Notes under the pieces: generated by a model
The model's database searches: none
The model's input: only the letters and a program-made list of their open reading frames with translations
What the model was told of the DNA's origin: nothing
Translations under genes and position numbers: made by a program
Assembly: GCA_041916675.1 (NCBI GenBank)
Contig: JAYRZB010000003.1
Location: forward strand, 248,001-312,000
Reading direction: 5' to 3'
DNA length: 64,000 nucleotides
DNA from: JAYRZB01 sp041916675
GTDB taxonomy: Bacteria > Pseudomonadota > Alphaproteobacteria > Rhizobiales > Devosiaceae
In this document: positions 38,412 to 46,831 of the stretch, in pieces
How the letters are laid out: every line of letters starts with the position of its first letter
How positions within the stretch are numbered: the stretch's first letter is position 1

Positions 38412-38755
38412 TCTTTGCGGACGGTGGTGATCCCCAGATCCCCTTGGCGCATTTCGAGTTCGACGACCCACATGTCGGTGTCGAACCGCTCCTCGCGCAC
38501 AATTCGCTCGCGCGCCTTGCTTGCCTCAACATGGTCGAACCGGCATTCAAACACCCGGTCGGCACTGTCGGCTTCACTGATCATGGCGTTGGGCGCAGGC
38601 GTATAAAGTGACACCGGGCCGGTCAGGTGATCGACGAGAATGAAGATCTGCCCAGCAATGGGGTCGCCGCGCCGGGAGACCACGCACATATGCCCCAGGT
38701 CGTTGTGGCGGCGCACGAAAGCCGACACCCAAAGGTCCGAGCGGAGTGCGGACAC
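38408..38755 (-). CDS. DUF1491 family protein
   Basis: This 115-residue protein starts at a GTG 2 bp after the stop of the peptidoglycan-binding gene. The DUF1491 pattern is visible in LRSDLWVSAFVRRHNDLGHM, CVVSRRGDPIAGQIFILVDH and the C-terminal MWVVELEMRQGD. The family is restricted to Alphaproteobacteria and has no known function. It is the third gene of the histidine-kinase operon. Confidence 0.85.
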   Translation of the reverse strand: MSALRSDLWVSAFVRRHNDLGHMCVVSRRGDPIAGQIFILVDHLTGPVSLYTPAPNAMISEADSADRVFECRFDHVEASKARERIVREERFDTDMWVVELEMRQGDLGITTVRKD

Positions 38756-38757
38756 GG

Positions 38758-39924
38758 CTAGATCGCCGCGCCAGCCGCTTTGAGCATGCCGACGAGTTCA
38801 GGGGTGATTTCGCCGGTCACATTGTAGTTGTAGTAGACCTCGAAATTCCGAATGGCCTTGGAAGTGGCTTCGCCAGCGACCCCATCGATGTTTCCAGCCA
38901 GAAAGCCAAGGCTGGCGAGGCCACGCTGCACCTTGGCCACTAGGGCAAGGTCGGTGGCCGCAGGCACCTCAGCCGCCACGGGCGCTGGCGCTACCGCCGT
39001 CACTGGCTGCGGCGCAATCGAGGCCACTCTGGTCGGGATTTGCTGGGCTGGCACCTGGTTGACGGTGCGGGTCTCCGCGAGGTCCTGCACCATGCCGGCT
39101 ATGGCATCGAACGTGCCGGCCGCCGTATCGGCAGCGGCATCGAATACTTCTTCGGCCGGGTCGGCTGCCACTGGCGCGGTCGCCTGCTGGCTCACCGTGG
39201 GTTGCGGCACGATGCGCAGGGTCTGCACCTGCCGGGTCGCCGGCTTCTGCACCGGCAGTTCTGGTGTCGGCTCGGTGATCACCGCCAGTTGCCGCACCGG
39301 CTGCTGAACCGGCGCTTCGGCCACCGGCTGCTGGGCCACCTGCACCTGCTGCACGGGCTCGGCAGGCTGCGTTGCGACAGCCTCAATGCTGGAAGCCTGC
39401 AAGATGGTTTCGGTAATTTCGCGGGTCAGCGCCCCCTGGGGCTTCAGCCCCATCTTGAGCTCAAAGGCGCGAATCGAAGCGGCGGTCTTGGGGCCGTAAT
39501 AGCCATCGACCGTGCCTTCAAAAAAACCGAGCTCGAGCAGCTTTTTCTGCAGCGCAAACACTTCCTCATTGCCGATCGGGGTTTCCGGCACGGCCTGCGG
39601 ATTGATGCTGCCGGTGCTTTCGGTCACCTGCGGCACCACGGTACGCGGTTTCACCGTGCGCACGGCGGGCACGGCAATCTCTTCTTCCACCGCCGCCGTT
39701 TCGGCCACGGCAGGGGCAAAAAACGGGGCCGGATGCCGCGCCGTCTGGTGATAGAGCGCGTTCGAGCCAGCCATGGCGGTCAACGTCATCATCGCCAGAA
39801 TAGCCGTATTGGCCAGCGGCGCGCGGAAATAGTGGCTGATGGCCCAGACGCCAACGCGCCCCGCCGTATGGAGGAGCGCGCTTCCCGCCGCGAGCGGCAG
39901 GTGCGAAAGATTTGCGGTGGTCAT
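38758..39924 (-). CDS. Peptidoglycan-binding domain protein with membrane anchor
   Basis: This 388-residue protein starts at the ATG that overlaps the histidine kinase stop (ATGA). A hydrophobic segment near residues 35-55 (LANTAILAMMTLTAMAGSN) anchors it. Two PG_binding_1 domains are visible: EEVFALQKKLLELGFFEGTV...GYYGPKTAASIRAFE at about 115-180, and LVAKVQRGLASLGFLAGNID near the C-terminus. The long linker is rich in Pro/Val/Gln. It may connect wall state to the kinase encoded upstream. Confidence 0.85.
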   Translation of the reverse strand: MTTANLSHLPLAAGSALLHTAGRVGVWAISHYFRAPLANTAILAMMTLTAMAGSNALYHQTARHPAPFFAPAVAETAAVEEEIAVPAVRTVKPRTVVPQVTESTGSINPQAVPETPIGNEEVFALQKKLLELGFFEGTVDGYYGPKTAASIRAFELKMGLKPQGALTREITETILQASSIEAVATQPAEPVQQVQVAQQPVAEAPVQQPVRQLAVITEPTPELPVQKPATRQVQTLRIVPQPTVSQQATAPVAADPAEEVFDAAADTAAGTFDAIAGMVQDLAETRTVNQVPAQQIPTRVASIAPQPVTAVAPAPVAAEVPAATDLALVAKVQRGLASLGFLAGNIDGVAGEATSKAIRNFEVYYNYNVTGEITPELVGMLKAAGAAI

Positions 39925-41726
39925 AGTGCGTTTCTTTTTTGCTCTGGCCATGTCGGACTGATCTGCTCCGCCGGCTCGCGCCGGAGGGGGGTAACGGTGG
40001 CAGTTTCGTCCACTTTTATTGCTGGACCGTTTACCGGCAGCAAAACAGTCATGGTTGTGCCCACGCCCGGTTCAGACATCACCTTGAGGCTGCCATCGTG
40101 CAGTTCCACCAGTCCCTTGACGATCGAGAGCCCCAATCCGGTGCCTTCATAACGGCGGGAAAGTCCGTCATGGGCCTGATAAAAAGCCTCGCCCACCCGC
40201 GAAACCGCCTCAGGCGTCATGCCGATGCCCTGGTCGATCACCGACAGGTTCAGATACTGGCCCTGGCGCTTCATGGTCACGCGGACCGATCCGCCCTCAT
40301 GCGAAAACTTGATGGCGTTCGACAGCAGGTTGATCAGCACCTGGCGGCATACGCGCTCATCGGCCACGATTGCGGGCAAATGCGCCGGCACATCGGTGGA
40401 AATCGTCACCTGCCGGTCGCGCGCCAGCTGATCGACCATTTTCAGGCAAGGCTCAACCAGCACTGCCGGGGCGAAGCTGTCGGTGTGCAGTTCGAACTTG
40501 CCTGCCTCGAGCCGAGACATATCGAGCAGCGTTTTCACCACATCGATCAGGTGGCTGCCGCTTTGATGGATCAACTTGGCATATTCGCGGTGCGTCGGGC
40601 TGAGTTCCCCGCCAATACTGCTGGTCATCATTTCGGAAAAGCCGACGATGGCGTTCAGCGGCGTGCGCAATTCATGGCCGATCGTTGCCAGAAACCGTGA
40701 CTTGGCGGTCGAGGCATCCTCGGCCACGCGGCGGGCCTCGCGCATTTCATTTTCCGCATCCTTGCGGGCCGTCACATCGCGGAACAGCGCCACCACTTCG
40801 TAGCGCGCCTGCGAATCAGCGTTCTCGATCACCGGCGACAGCGTCGCCTCGACCCAGAGGAACTGCGGCACCTTCACGCTCGGATCATCCTTGCGCATGC
40901 GCACCTCGATGGTGCGTGACTGCCCGTCCTGGTTGGCATCGGCGAAAGCCGTCAGGTAGGCGGGCCGGTCGAGCACGTGGATCCGTTCACCCACGCTGCT
41001 CCCGGTCAGTTCGTAGCGGCGGCAGCCAAACAGGTTTTCGGCCGAACGCGACACAAACAGCAGCTCGCCCGCGCCCGAAAACCGCATCACCGCATCCTGC
41101 ACATGCTCGATCAGGTGGCGATAGGCGTTGACCTGGGTCTTGTCGTAAACCTCGAACACCGCGTTCATCCGCGTGGCCGAAAGCGCCACCACGCCTGCCG
41201 AAACCGCAAAGCTCAGCATACCCAGAAATCCGAATTCGGGCTGGAAGGGTTCCATCCACACCGGCACACCGCTGAGCGACAGCGCCGAAAGCACCACCAC
41301 CGCGGCAAGCCCGATCCAGCTGCGGCGCTTGAGCCCCTGCTGGCCCAAAAGCGCCGCATGCACCGGCGCCAGCAAAGCTGTGGCAAGGCCGAAGTCGGCG
41401 AGCATGGGGTCAGCCAGCGCCAGCAGCAGCCCGACCAGAAGCGTGCCATAAACCTGTCCGGCAGCCGATTGTTCGTAAAGCCCGCGATGGTGCAGCGCCA
41501 GCGTCAGCGTGCCCGTGGCCAGCGCAATGGTCACCACGATGAATGGCAGCATGATGCCGTGAATCAGGCCATAGACGGCCAGCGGTGCGCAGGCCAGGCT
41601 CGAAGCCAGGATCAGCTTGGCGCCGATCTCAAGCATCCGCCGGCGCAGGGCTTCCAGCCGTCCGCTACCGCCCATGGGCGCCGGCGCGGCGACTTTCTCA
41701 AGGCCAAAAACAAGCAGGCTACGCAT
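39921..41726 (-). CDS. PAS-domain sensor histidine kinase
   Basis: This 601-residue membrane kinase has about six membrane segments in residues 35-195 and a PAS domain (about 205-330: AVMRFSGAGELLFVSRSAEN, VVALFRDVTARKDAE). The HisKA domain carries the phospho-acceptor His in FLATIGHELRTPLNAIVGFS. The ATPase domain has NLLSNAIKFSHEGG, VIDQGIGMTPEAV and YEGTGLGLSIVKGLVELHDG. It resembles PleC/DivJ-type kinases, but the partner is unknown. The peptidoglycan-binding and DUF1491 genes follow in the same operon. Confidence 0.92.
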   Translation of the reverse strand: MRSLLVFGLEKVAAPAPMGGSGRLEALRRRMLEIGAKLILASSLACAPLAVYGLIHGIMLPFIVVTIALATGTLTLALHHRGLYEQSAAGQVYGTLLVGLLLALADPMLADFGLATALLAPVHAALLGQQGLKRRSWIGLAAVVVLSALSLSGVPVWMEPFQPEFGFLGMLSFAVSAGVVALSATRMNAVFEVYDKTQVNAYRHLIEHVQDAVMRFSGAGELLFVSRSAENLFGCRRYELTGSSVGERIHVLDRPAYLTAFADANQDGQSRTIEVRMRKDDPSVKVPQFLWVEATLSPVIENADSQARYEVVALFRDVTARKDAENEMREARRVAEDASTAKSRFLATIGHELRTPLNAIVGFSEMMTSSIGGELSPTHREYAKLIHQSGSHLIDVVKTLLDMSRLEAGKFELHTDSFAPAVLVEPCLKMVDQLARDRQVTISTDVPAHLPAIVADERVCRQVLINLLSNAIKFSHEGGSVRVTMKRQGQYLNLSVIDQGIGMTPEAVSRVGEAFYQAHDGLSRRYEGTGLGLSIVKGLVELHDGSLKVMSEPGVGTTMTVLLPVNGPAIKVDETATVTPLRREPAEQISPTWPEQKRNAL

Positions 41727-42015
41727 TACAAAAACTCGCTTCCCCGGGGTGTCGGGGTTGTTGGCGCTACCCTTTCATCCAACGCCTAATACGCCCTTAA
41801 GTCCGGGCCGCCTCAGAGGCGCTGGTCCGGCCAAAGGCCGATTTCGCAGGTGCTTTCTGGGGTTAGCGTAAACAAGCCGTTGCGCCCCGGCGCGGCGTTA
41901 ACTGCTTGGTATTTGTCTAAAATTTTATCGGTTTGACGCATCCGCCCTTAAGCCGACCGGTGCAGGCTCAATCTCGATCGGGGCAGAAGCCCCAGCGATT
42001 GAAGGTATATCCGTC

Positions 42016-42312
42016 ATGTTTCTGGCGCGTTCCGCATTCTGGCTGACAGTGGCATTCCTGGTGATCAAACCGGGCGTGGACCTTGGCGCCAGTGCAACCG
42101 CCCTCAAGGACCAGGCTGTGGCCACCGGCCAGAAACTGGTCATCGAACAGATCATCAATGGCGAGTGCCAGACCATCCAATGTGCAGGCGGCCAGGCCGT
42201 GCTGTCGCTGGCCGCCATGCCACAGACCCCGTCCGTCGACGCGCCCATGCAAACTCCGTCGACAAGTTCCGTTGCGCCGTTTCCCCGACCGCGCCCGGAT
42301 TGGATGGGTTGA
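42016..42312 (+). CDS. DUF5330-like small membrane protein
   Basis: This 98-residue protein begins MFLARSAFWLTVAFLVIKPG, one membrane segment. A predicted extracytoplasmic part has two Cys (NGECQTIQCAGGQ) and a Pro-rich tail ending PFPRPRPDWMG. This arrangement fits the small DUF5330 proteins of Rhizobiales. It is divergent from the histidine kinase; the 289 bp between them hold no further gene. A strong terminator follows. Confidence 0.7.
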   Translation: MFLARSAFWLTVAFLVIKPGVDLGASATALKDQAVATGQKLVIEQIINGECQTIQCAGGQAVLSLAAMPQTPSVDAPMQTPSTSSVAPFPRPRPDWMG

Positions 42313-42361
42313 CCCAGGGGTCGCGTCACTTCCCCCGACGCTACTCCAGCGACCTCTGGTC

Positions 42362-42402
42362 GAGCTGCAAGTGCGCTGCCCCGCGCTTGCAGCTCTTTTT
42401 TT
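42362..42402 (+). terminator. Rho-independent terminator after the DUF5330-like gene
   Basis: A 10-bp stem GAGCTGCAAG/CTTGCAGCTC with a GC-rich loop is followed by TTTTTTT. Confidence 0.92.
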
Positions 42403-42447
42403 GCGCCAGAAGGTTGGCCCGCCCGGCGCGGTGGACTAGATAGGGGT

Positions 42448-42873
42448 ATGACCCATCCCCAGGCCTTCCAGGATATTGCCGAGAATCTGACCTTCCTAGA
42501 CGACTGGGAGGATCGCTACCGCTACATCATCGAACTGGGCAGCGCCCTGCCCGGGCTGGATGACACGGAAAAGACCGCCGAGAATAAAGTCAACGGCTGC
42601 GTCTCGCAGGTCTGGCTGGTCTCGGATACGGCCAACGGCGCCGCAGGTCCGGCCCTGCGCTATCGCGGCGATTCCGATGCCATGATCGTCAAGGGCCTGG
42701 TCGCCGTGCTCATCGCGCTCTATTCGGGCCGCCCGGCTGCCGAAATTGCGGCAACCGATGCCATCGCCATCTTCGATGAGCTGGGCCTGCGCGAGCACCT
42801 CACCTCGCAGCGCGCCAATGGCCTCGTCGCCATGGTCAACCGCATTCGCTCCGAGGCGGAAGCCCGGGCCTGA
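42448..42873 (+). CDS. sufE: SufE family sulfur acceptor
   Basis: This 141-residue protein has the SufE pattern: FLDDWEDRYRYIIELGSALP, KVNGCVSQVWLVSDT with the active Cys that takes sulfur from SufS, and FDELGLREHLTSQRANGLV. It serves Fe-S cluster assembly. It stands alone here, without suf genes nearby. It converges with the DUF6456 gene with a 2-bp gap. Confidence 0.93.
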   Translation: MTHPQAFQDIAENLTFLDDWEDRYRYIIELGSALPGLDDTEKTAENKVNGCVSQVWLVSDTANGAAGPALRYRGDSDAMIVKGLVAVLIALYSGRPAAEIAATDAIAIFDELGLREHLTSQRANGLVAMVNRIRSEAEARA

Positions 42874-42875
42874 AC

Positions 42876-43640
42876 CTATTCGAAGCGCTCGGGCCGCGCG
42901 CCCACTTCGAGCCATGCCCTCACGGTGCCTTTTGCCGGTCCGCTGGCGTTTGCGGCCAGCCCGAAATGCATCGCAAGCTGCTCAAGCCCGATACGCAGCA
43001 CCAGCTTGGCGCTGCGCCGGGGCCAGCCGCGCTCGCTTTCCACCGCCTGCAGGCCCTTGAGCAGGCCGCACACATCGATCACCACCCCCGCGCAGTCGGC
43101 GGGCATCACCCTATAGATATCCGCCAGCCGCTTGCGCGCCGCGCTGGCGATTTCCGAAACGGTACCGGCCTGCCGCTGACCACCGGCAACGTGCGACGCC
43201 GAGTACGACATGGTGATCCGCTGCTGCAGATGGGCTTGTTCCACCAGCCGCCGGATCCGCTCGCCCGCCTCAATGTGGTGGGGCTGCAAAAAGGCCTCGG
43301 CCTCCCCGCGCCCGGCCGCCGCCAGTCGCGCCAGCGGGCTTTCGGCAAGGTTGACATGCACACCGTCAATCCCTTCCGCATCTATCCTGTGCTGGGCGCC
43401 AAAGTCCTGCGTATTGGCTTTCAATCGCGCCAGAAACGGCCCTGTCTCGTCATTGGCCCAGCATTGCCCGCCCTGCCCGGCCATCACGCCGCGGCTGATC
43501 AGTTGCCGCACGGTGCCCTGATCGAGCCGCACCGGGCTGCCGGAGAAATCGACCACAAAATATTCGCCCTCCCGCTTGCCCCGCCGGTCGGGCATCAGCG
43601 CGCGTAGGAACCGCAGCACCGCGCGGTCAGGCGACTGCAT
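42876..43640 (-). CDS. DUF6456 domain protein
   Basis: This 254-residue protein begins MQSPDRAVLRFLRALMPDRR and has an N-terminal HTH-like part (GTVRQLISRGVMAGQGGQCW). The C-terminal DUF6456 region shows RIRRLVEQAHLQQRITMSYS, KRLADIYRVMPADCAGVVID and VCGLLKGLQAVESERGWPRR. The family occurs in Rhizobiales and may be regulatory. It overlaps the DnaA-domain gene upstream by 14 bp, so the two are probably expressed together. Confidence 0.85.
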   Translation of the reverse strand: MQSPDRAVLRFLRALMPDRRGKREGEYFVVDFSGSPVRLDQGTVRQLISRGVMAGQGGQCWANDETGPFLARLKANTQDFGAQHRIDAEGIDGVHVNLAESPLARLAAAGRGEAEAFLQPHHIEAGERIRRLVEQAHLQQRITMSYSASHVAGGQRQAGTVSEIASAARKRLADIYRVMPADCAGVVIDVCGLLKGLQAVESERGWPRRSAKLVLRIGLEQLAMHFGLAANASGPAKGTVRAWLEVGARPERFE

Positions 43641-44013
43641 GGAACACCTGGTGCCGGTTGGCCTCGATGGCGGCGTTGATGATGTCTTCGAGCCGGTTCA
43701 CGTCCTCGTCGAAGCCCCGGTCCTCGCGGCGATCCTCGATGACAGCGCAGGCATGGCGCACCGTGGTGCGGTCGCGGCCAAACAGCAGGCCGACATCGGT
43801 CATCGATTTCTGCAGCACCACGTTCATCAGATACATGGCCAATTGCCGCGCAAATGCCACTTCTGCAACGCAGCGCGAGCGGTGCATGAGCATGTCTGGC
43901 TCAACACCGGCCTGCCGACAGACCAGTGTTATCACCAGGCGCGCCTCACGGTCCGGCTTCCGCCCGCCGCCCCACCGCCTGCCCCCACCCAAGACCGACA
44001 AACCCTTATCCAT
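43627..44013 (-). CDS. DnaA domain-IV-like DNA-binding protein
   Basis: This 128-residue protein lacks the AAA+ domains of DnaA but has its C-terminal DNA-binding domain IV. The sequence VAFARQLAMYLMNVVLQKSM then TDVGLLFGRDRTTVRHACAV corresponds to the R...AMYL and GRDHTTV signature of DnaA. The N-terminal 20 residues are Gly/Arg-rich. It might bind DnaA-box-like sites as a regulator. It is the first gene of a two-gene unit with DUF6456. Confidence 0.85.
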   Translation of the reverse strand: MDKGLSVLGGGRRWGGGRKPDREARLVITLVCRQAGVEPDMLMHRSRCVAEVAFARQLAMYLMNVVLQKSMTDVGLLFGRDRTTVRHACAVIEDRREDRGFDEDVNRLEDIINAAIEANRHQVFHAVA

Positions 44014-44127
44014 TCAAATCCTCCGCAATAGGATATAATTCCTATATCGGCGAAATGATGGTGCGGGGATAAGTGCAAATTCCTACGCGCGCCAATCAGC
44101 GGCGCGCGCGGCCTGTGGCGGGCTGTT

Positions 44128-44904
44128 TCAGGCTGTAAGTTGCTCGATAACCGGCGGTGGATTTTGGTTCATGGCGTCAAGCTTGTGCACAAAGCCGGTC
44201 AGTGCGGCAAAACAGGCGCGGGCAGACTCTTCGGTTGCCCGGTCCGGCGCAGTGCGCGCCTCATTGCCCCAGCCAGCGCGCAGCTGTTCGAGCAGCAGGC
44301 GCGCCTCAAACCATGGCACCCGCCCATCCACCGGCAATTGCTCGACGCGCTGGTCAAATTCTTTGATCAGTTGCGCCCAGTCGCGCAGCGGCATGATGCC
44401 ATGGCGCGAGGCCACCACCAGCAAGACTTCATCAAGCGCCCGCCCCATATGCAGCATGGCCGCCGTCCAGCGCTCGAAGGCCAGGCATCTTGCCGCTTCC
44501 TCGAGATCGAATGCGGCAACCGGATAGCCCTGCACTACGCCCGATTGCCCGGCATCTTCCGAAACCGCCAGAAGGTCGGCATCATCAGGCGAGAGCTTGA
44601 ACAGTGTTTCTTCCGCCAGTTCTTCGCCCACACTCTCGCGCAGGGCGCGGATTTCGCCCTGCACCACTGCCCCGGTTGGGCTTTCGCCGCCGGCCAGCAT
44701 GGCCGCTGCCGATTGGGCCCGTGCCGCGCTCAGCGCCAGATCCATGCCCTCGAGCGTCCCACGGACTTCCTCAAAGGCGTTGATCACATAGGCCCGTCGG
44801 CTGCCGCCATCGGCGAGCCAGTCGGGCTCGCGCACCAGGTCCGATTCAATTTTGGCCAATGATTCGAGGGCGCCGGTCAGCGCCGATCCGTCAATCTTCT
44901 GCAT
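44128..44904 (-). CDS. Hypothetical helical protein, 258 residues
   Basis: I recognise no family. The protein is soluble and mostly helical, starting MQKIDGSALTGALESLAKIE. Central acidic segments are ELAEETLFKLSPDDADLLAV and AFDLEEAARCLAFERWTAAM, and a conserved-looking DRVEQLPVDGRVPWFEARL-type stretch follows near residue 195. It has no signal peptide or membrane segment. It stands alone between the DnaA-domain gene and mucR. Confidence 0.7.
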   Translation of the reverse strand: MQKIDGSALTGALESLAKIESDLVREPDWLADGGSRRAYVINAFEEVRGTLEGMDLALSAARAQSAAAMLAGGESPTGAVVQGEIRALRESVGEELAEETLFKLSPDDADLLAVSEDAGQSGVVQGYPVAAFDLEEAARCLAFERWTAAMLHMGRALDEVLLVVASRHGIMPLRDWAQLIKEFDQRVEQLPVDGRVPWFEARLLLEQLRAGWGNEARTAPDRATEESARACFAALTGFVHKLDAMNQNPPPVIEQLTA

Positions 44905-45010
44905 GCAATACCGTCTCTATGTCTGTTTCCCGCCCCGGGGTGTGAGACCGGTCTCTAGCCCCGTCGCTGGGCCTTAACGGGGCCGAACTCGGGCCATTGT
45001 GCGGCAGTGG

Positions 45011-45040
45011 AAAAGCAAACGGCCACCTTTGGGGTGGCCG
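45011..45040 (-). terminator. Terminator of mucR
   Basis: On the minus strand the stem CGGCCACC/GGTGGCCG is followed by TTTGCTTTT, 32 bp after the mucR stop. Confidence 0.85.
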
Positions 45041-45071
45041 CTGGCAGATGCCGGATAGGCAGATTGGACGA

Positions 45072-45497
45072 CTACTTATCACCCTTGCGGCCGAGCCCGT
45101 TATCCTTGGCCAGGCGCGAACGGGTCGCGGAGTAATTGGGAGCAACCATCGGATAATCGGCCGGCAGGCCCCACTTCTCGCGATATTCCTCGGGCGAGAG
45201 ATTGTAATGCGTGCGCAGGTGGCGCTTGAGCGATTTGAATTTTTTGCCGTCTTCGAGGCAAATGATGTAGTCGGCAGCAACCGACTTGCGCACCGGAACG
45301 GCGGGCTTGAGTTCCTCGGCCAGTTCGGGAACTTCGGTCGAGTGCAGGCCGCGCAGGGCCGAATGCACATCGGCGATCAGCTTGGGCAGGTCGGTTACGC
45401 TCAGCGCATTGTGGCTGACATAGGCGCAGACGATATCGGCACTCAGCTCGATAAGATCGTTATCAGCCCCGTTGGCGATGCCAGGGAGGTCGGTCAT
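45072..45497 (-). CDS. mucR: MucR/Ros family zinc-finger regulator
   Basis: This 141-residue regulator has an N-terminal region with LIELSADIVCAYVSHNAL, used for oligomerisation in the family, and a C-terminal prokaryotic zinc finger, CLEDGKKFKSLKRHLRTHYN then LSPEEYREKWGL. MucR binds AT-rich DNA and controls exopolysaccharide, motility and cell-cycle genes in Rhizobiales. The gene ends with a strong terminator. The AT-rich upstream region (45498-45630) is a natural place for autoregulation. Confidence 0.93.
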   Translation of the reverse strand: MTDLPGIANGADNDLIELSADIVCAYVSHNALSVTDLPKLIADVHSALRGLHSTEVPELAEELKPAVPVRKSVAADYIICLEDGKKFKSLKRHLRTHYNLSPEEYREKWGLPADYPMVAPNYSATRSRLAKDNGLGRKGDK

Positions 45498-45630
45498 TGT
45501 GAACCTTTCATTCGTATTATTGTGTGCGCAGAGGGGACTAACGCCACAATCCTGAGTTTATGTTTGATCGTTGCTTCTGGCAACGAGTTAAAGAAATTCG
45601 GTAACGCACCTAAATGACATTTTCTCAATA

Positions 45631-45978
45631 CTACAAGCCAGACTTTGCATCACTACCTAAATCATCAACGACTGTAAATTCAACAGGCTTGTGCCCCGAA
45701 AAGTAAGCTGCCCTCGCCAACAAGTGTGCAGAAACCGGTGTTGTGAGCAGCAGAAACGCTATTCCCATCAATGCACGCAGTATAATTGGCCCGTCAAATG
45801 CGGCCAGCGCAATGGCCAATAGCACGAAGCCTGCCCCCACTACACCCGCCTTTGATGCCGCATGCATGCGCGTGTAAAGGTCTGGCAGGCGAAGCAGTCC
45901 CAGTGCAGCCAACAGGCTGAAAATACCGCCGACAAGCACCAGAAACGCCGCGATATACTGGAAAATTTCAACGATCAT
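45631..45978 (-). CDS. mrpG: Na+/H+ antiporter subunit G
   Basis: This 115-residue membrane protein has three helices, with the MrpG pattern IFSLLAALGLLRLPDLYTRM then HAASKAGVVGAGFVLLAIAL. The correct start is the ATG at 45978, which overlaps the mrpF stop as ATGA. It is the last gene of the seven-gene operon for a multi-subunit antiporter in the inner membrane that exports Na+ in exchange for H+. Confidence 0.92.
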   Translation of the reverse strand: MIVEIFQYIAAFLVLVGGIFSLLAALGLLRLPDLYTRMHAASKAGVVGAGFVLLAIALAAFDGPIILRALMGIAFLLLTTPVSAHLLARAAYFSGHKPVEFTVVDDLGSDAKSGL

Positions 45979-46355
45979 GAGCGTTTCTCCCGCGGCTTGC
46001 GCGGTTTTTTGGCCGGTTCTGCAACAACCGGTGCCACGATTGCTGCAACTGGCGGCGCTTCGGTTGCGCTCCGCTCGGCCTGCCCGCGCGCCAGCACATA
46101 GCGCGCGAACGCCACCGTGGCGAGAAAGCCCACCAGCCCCAGCGAAATGGCAATATCGAGATAAAGCGCAAACCCGGTCTTGATCGTGAACACGGCAATG
46201 AAACACAGCGCCAGCGTCGTCATCACATCCAGCGCCAGGATCCGGTCAGGCAGCGTCGGCCCGCGCACCAGCCGCAACAACGTCAGTGCCAGCGCCGCCA
46301 AAAGCAGTCCCATCGCAATCAGGGTGGCCCAGTTCAGGGCCTCGGCGCCGCTCAC
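45975..46355 (-). CDS. mrpF: Na+/H+ antiporter subunit F
   Basis: This 126-residue protein starts at a GTG overlapping the mrpE stop (GTGA). It has three helices with RLVRGPTLPDRILALDVMTT, the conserved MrpF loop. The C-terminal 40 residues (from about AERSATEAPP to EKRS) are an extra basic, Pro/Lys-rich tail that most MrpF proteins lack or have shorter. Confidence 0.9.
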   Translation of the reverse strand: MSGAEALNWATLIAMGLLLAALALTLLRLVRGPTLPDRILALDVMTTLALCFIAVFTIKTGFALYLDIAISLGLVGFLATVAFARYVLARGQAERSATEAPPVAAIVAPVVAEPAKKPRKPREKRS

Positions 46356-46831
46356 TTGAACACCTCAATGATTCGCGCTTCAAAACCATTGGCAATGCTG
46401 TCGATCAGTGCCTGCCGGTCCTTGAGCATGAGTGCGTGCACATAGAGTTTGGTCCTGTCTTCCGACACATCGACACTCAGCGTGCCCGGCGTCAGCGTGA
46501 TCAGGTTGGCCAGAAGCGTGATTTCGGCATCGCTTTTCACCCGCATCGGAAACGCAATTATCCCCGGCTGCAGATGCCCGCGTATATTGGGTAGCAAAAC
46601 CAGCCTGCCTACTGCCAGCGCGCTGGCGAGAAGTTCGAAGACAAAGAGCCCGGCGAGACGGAGGATTGCAAAAATCTTGCGCTGCAAACGCGGCGAGCCG
46701 GGGCGTCGGCGCAGCAGCAGCACGACCAATCCTGCTATCACCGCCCCTAAAAGCAGGTTGGGCAGGTTGAACGATCCGGTGATGGCGGCCCATGTCACCA
46801 CCAGCAGCACAATGGACAGCGCCCGAGTCAT
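46352..46831 (-). CDS. mrpE: Na+/H+ antiporter subunit E
   Basis: This 159-residue protein is of normal length. Family parts are NLPNLLLGAVIAGLVVLLLR, then IIAFPMRVKSDAEITLLANL and LITLTPGTLSVDVSEDRTKL. It overlaps mrpD and mrpF by 4 bp each. Confidence 0.92.
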   Translation of the reverse strand: MTRALSIVLLVVTWAAITGSFNLPNLLLGAVIAGLVVLLLRRRPGSPRLQRKIFAILRLAGLFVFELLASALAVGRLVLLPNIRGHLQPGIIAFPMRVKSDAEITLLANLITLTPGTLSVDVSEDRTKLYVHALMLKDRQALIDSIANGFEARIIEVFK

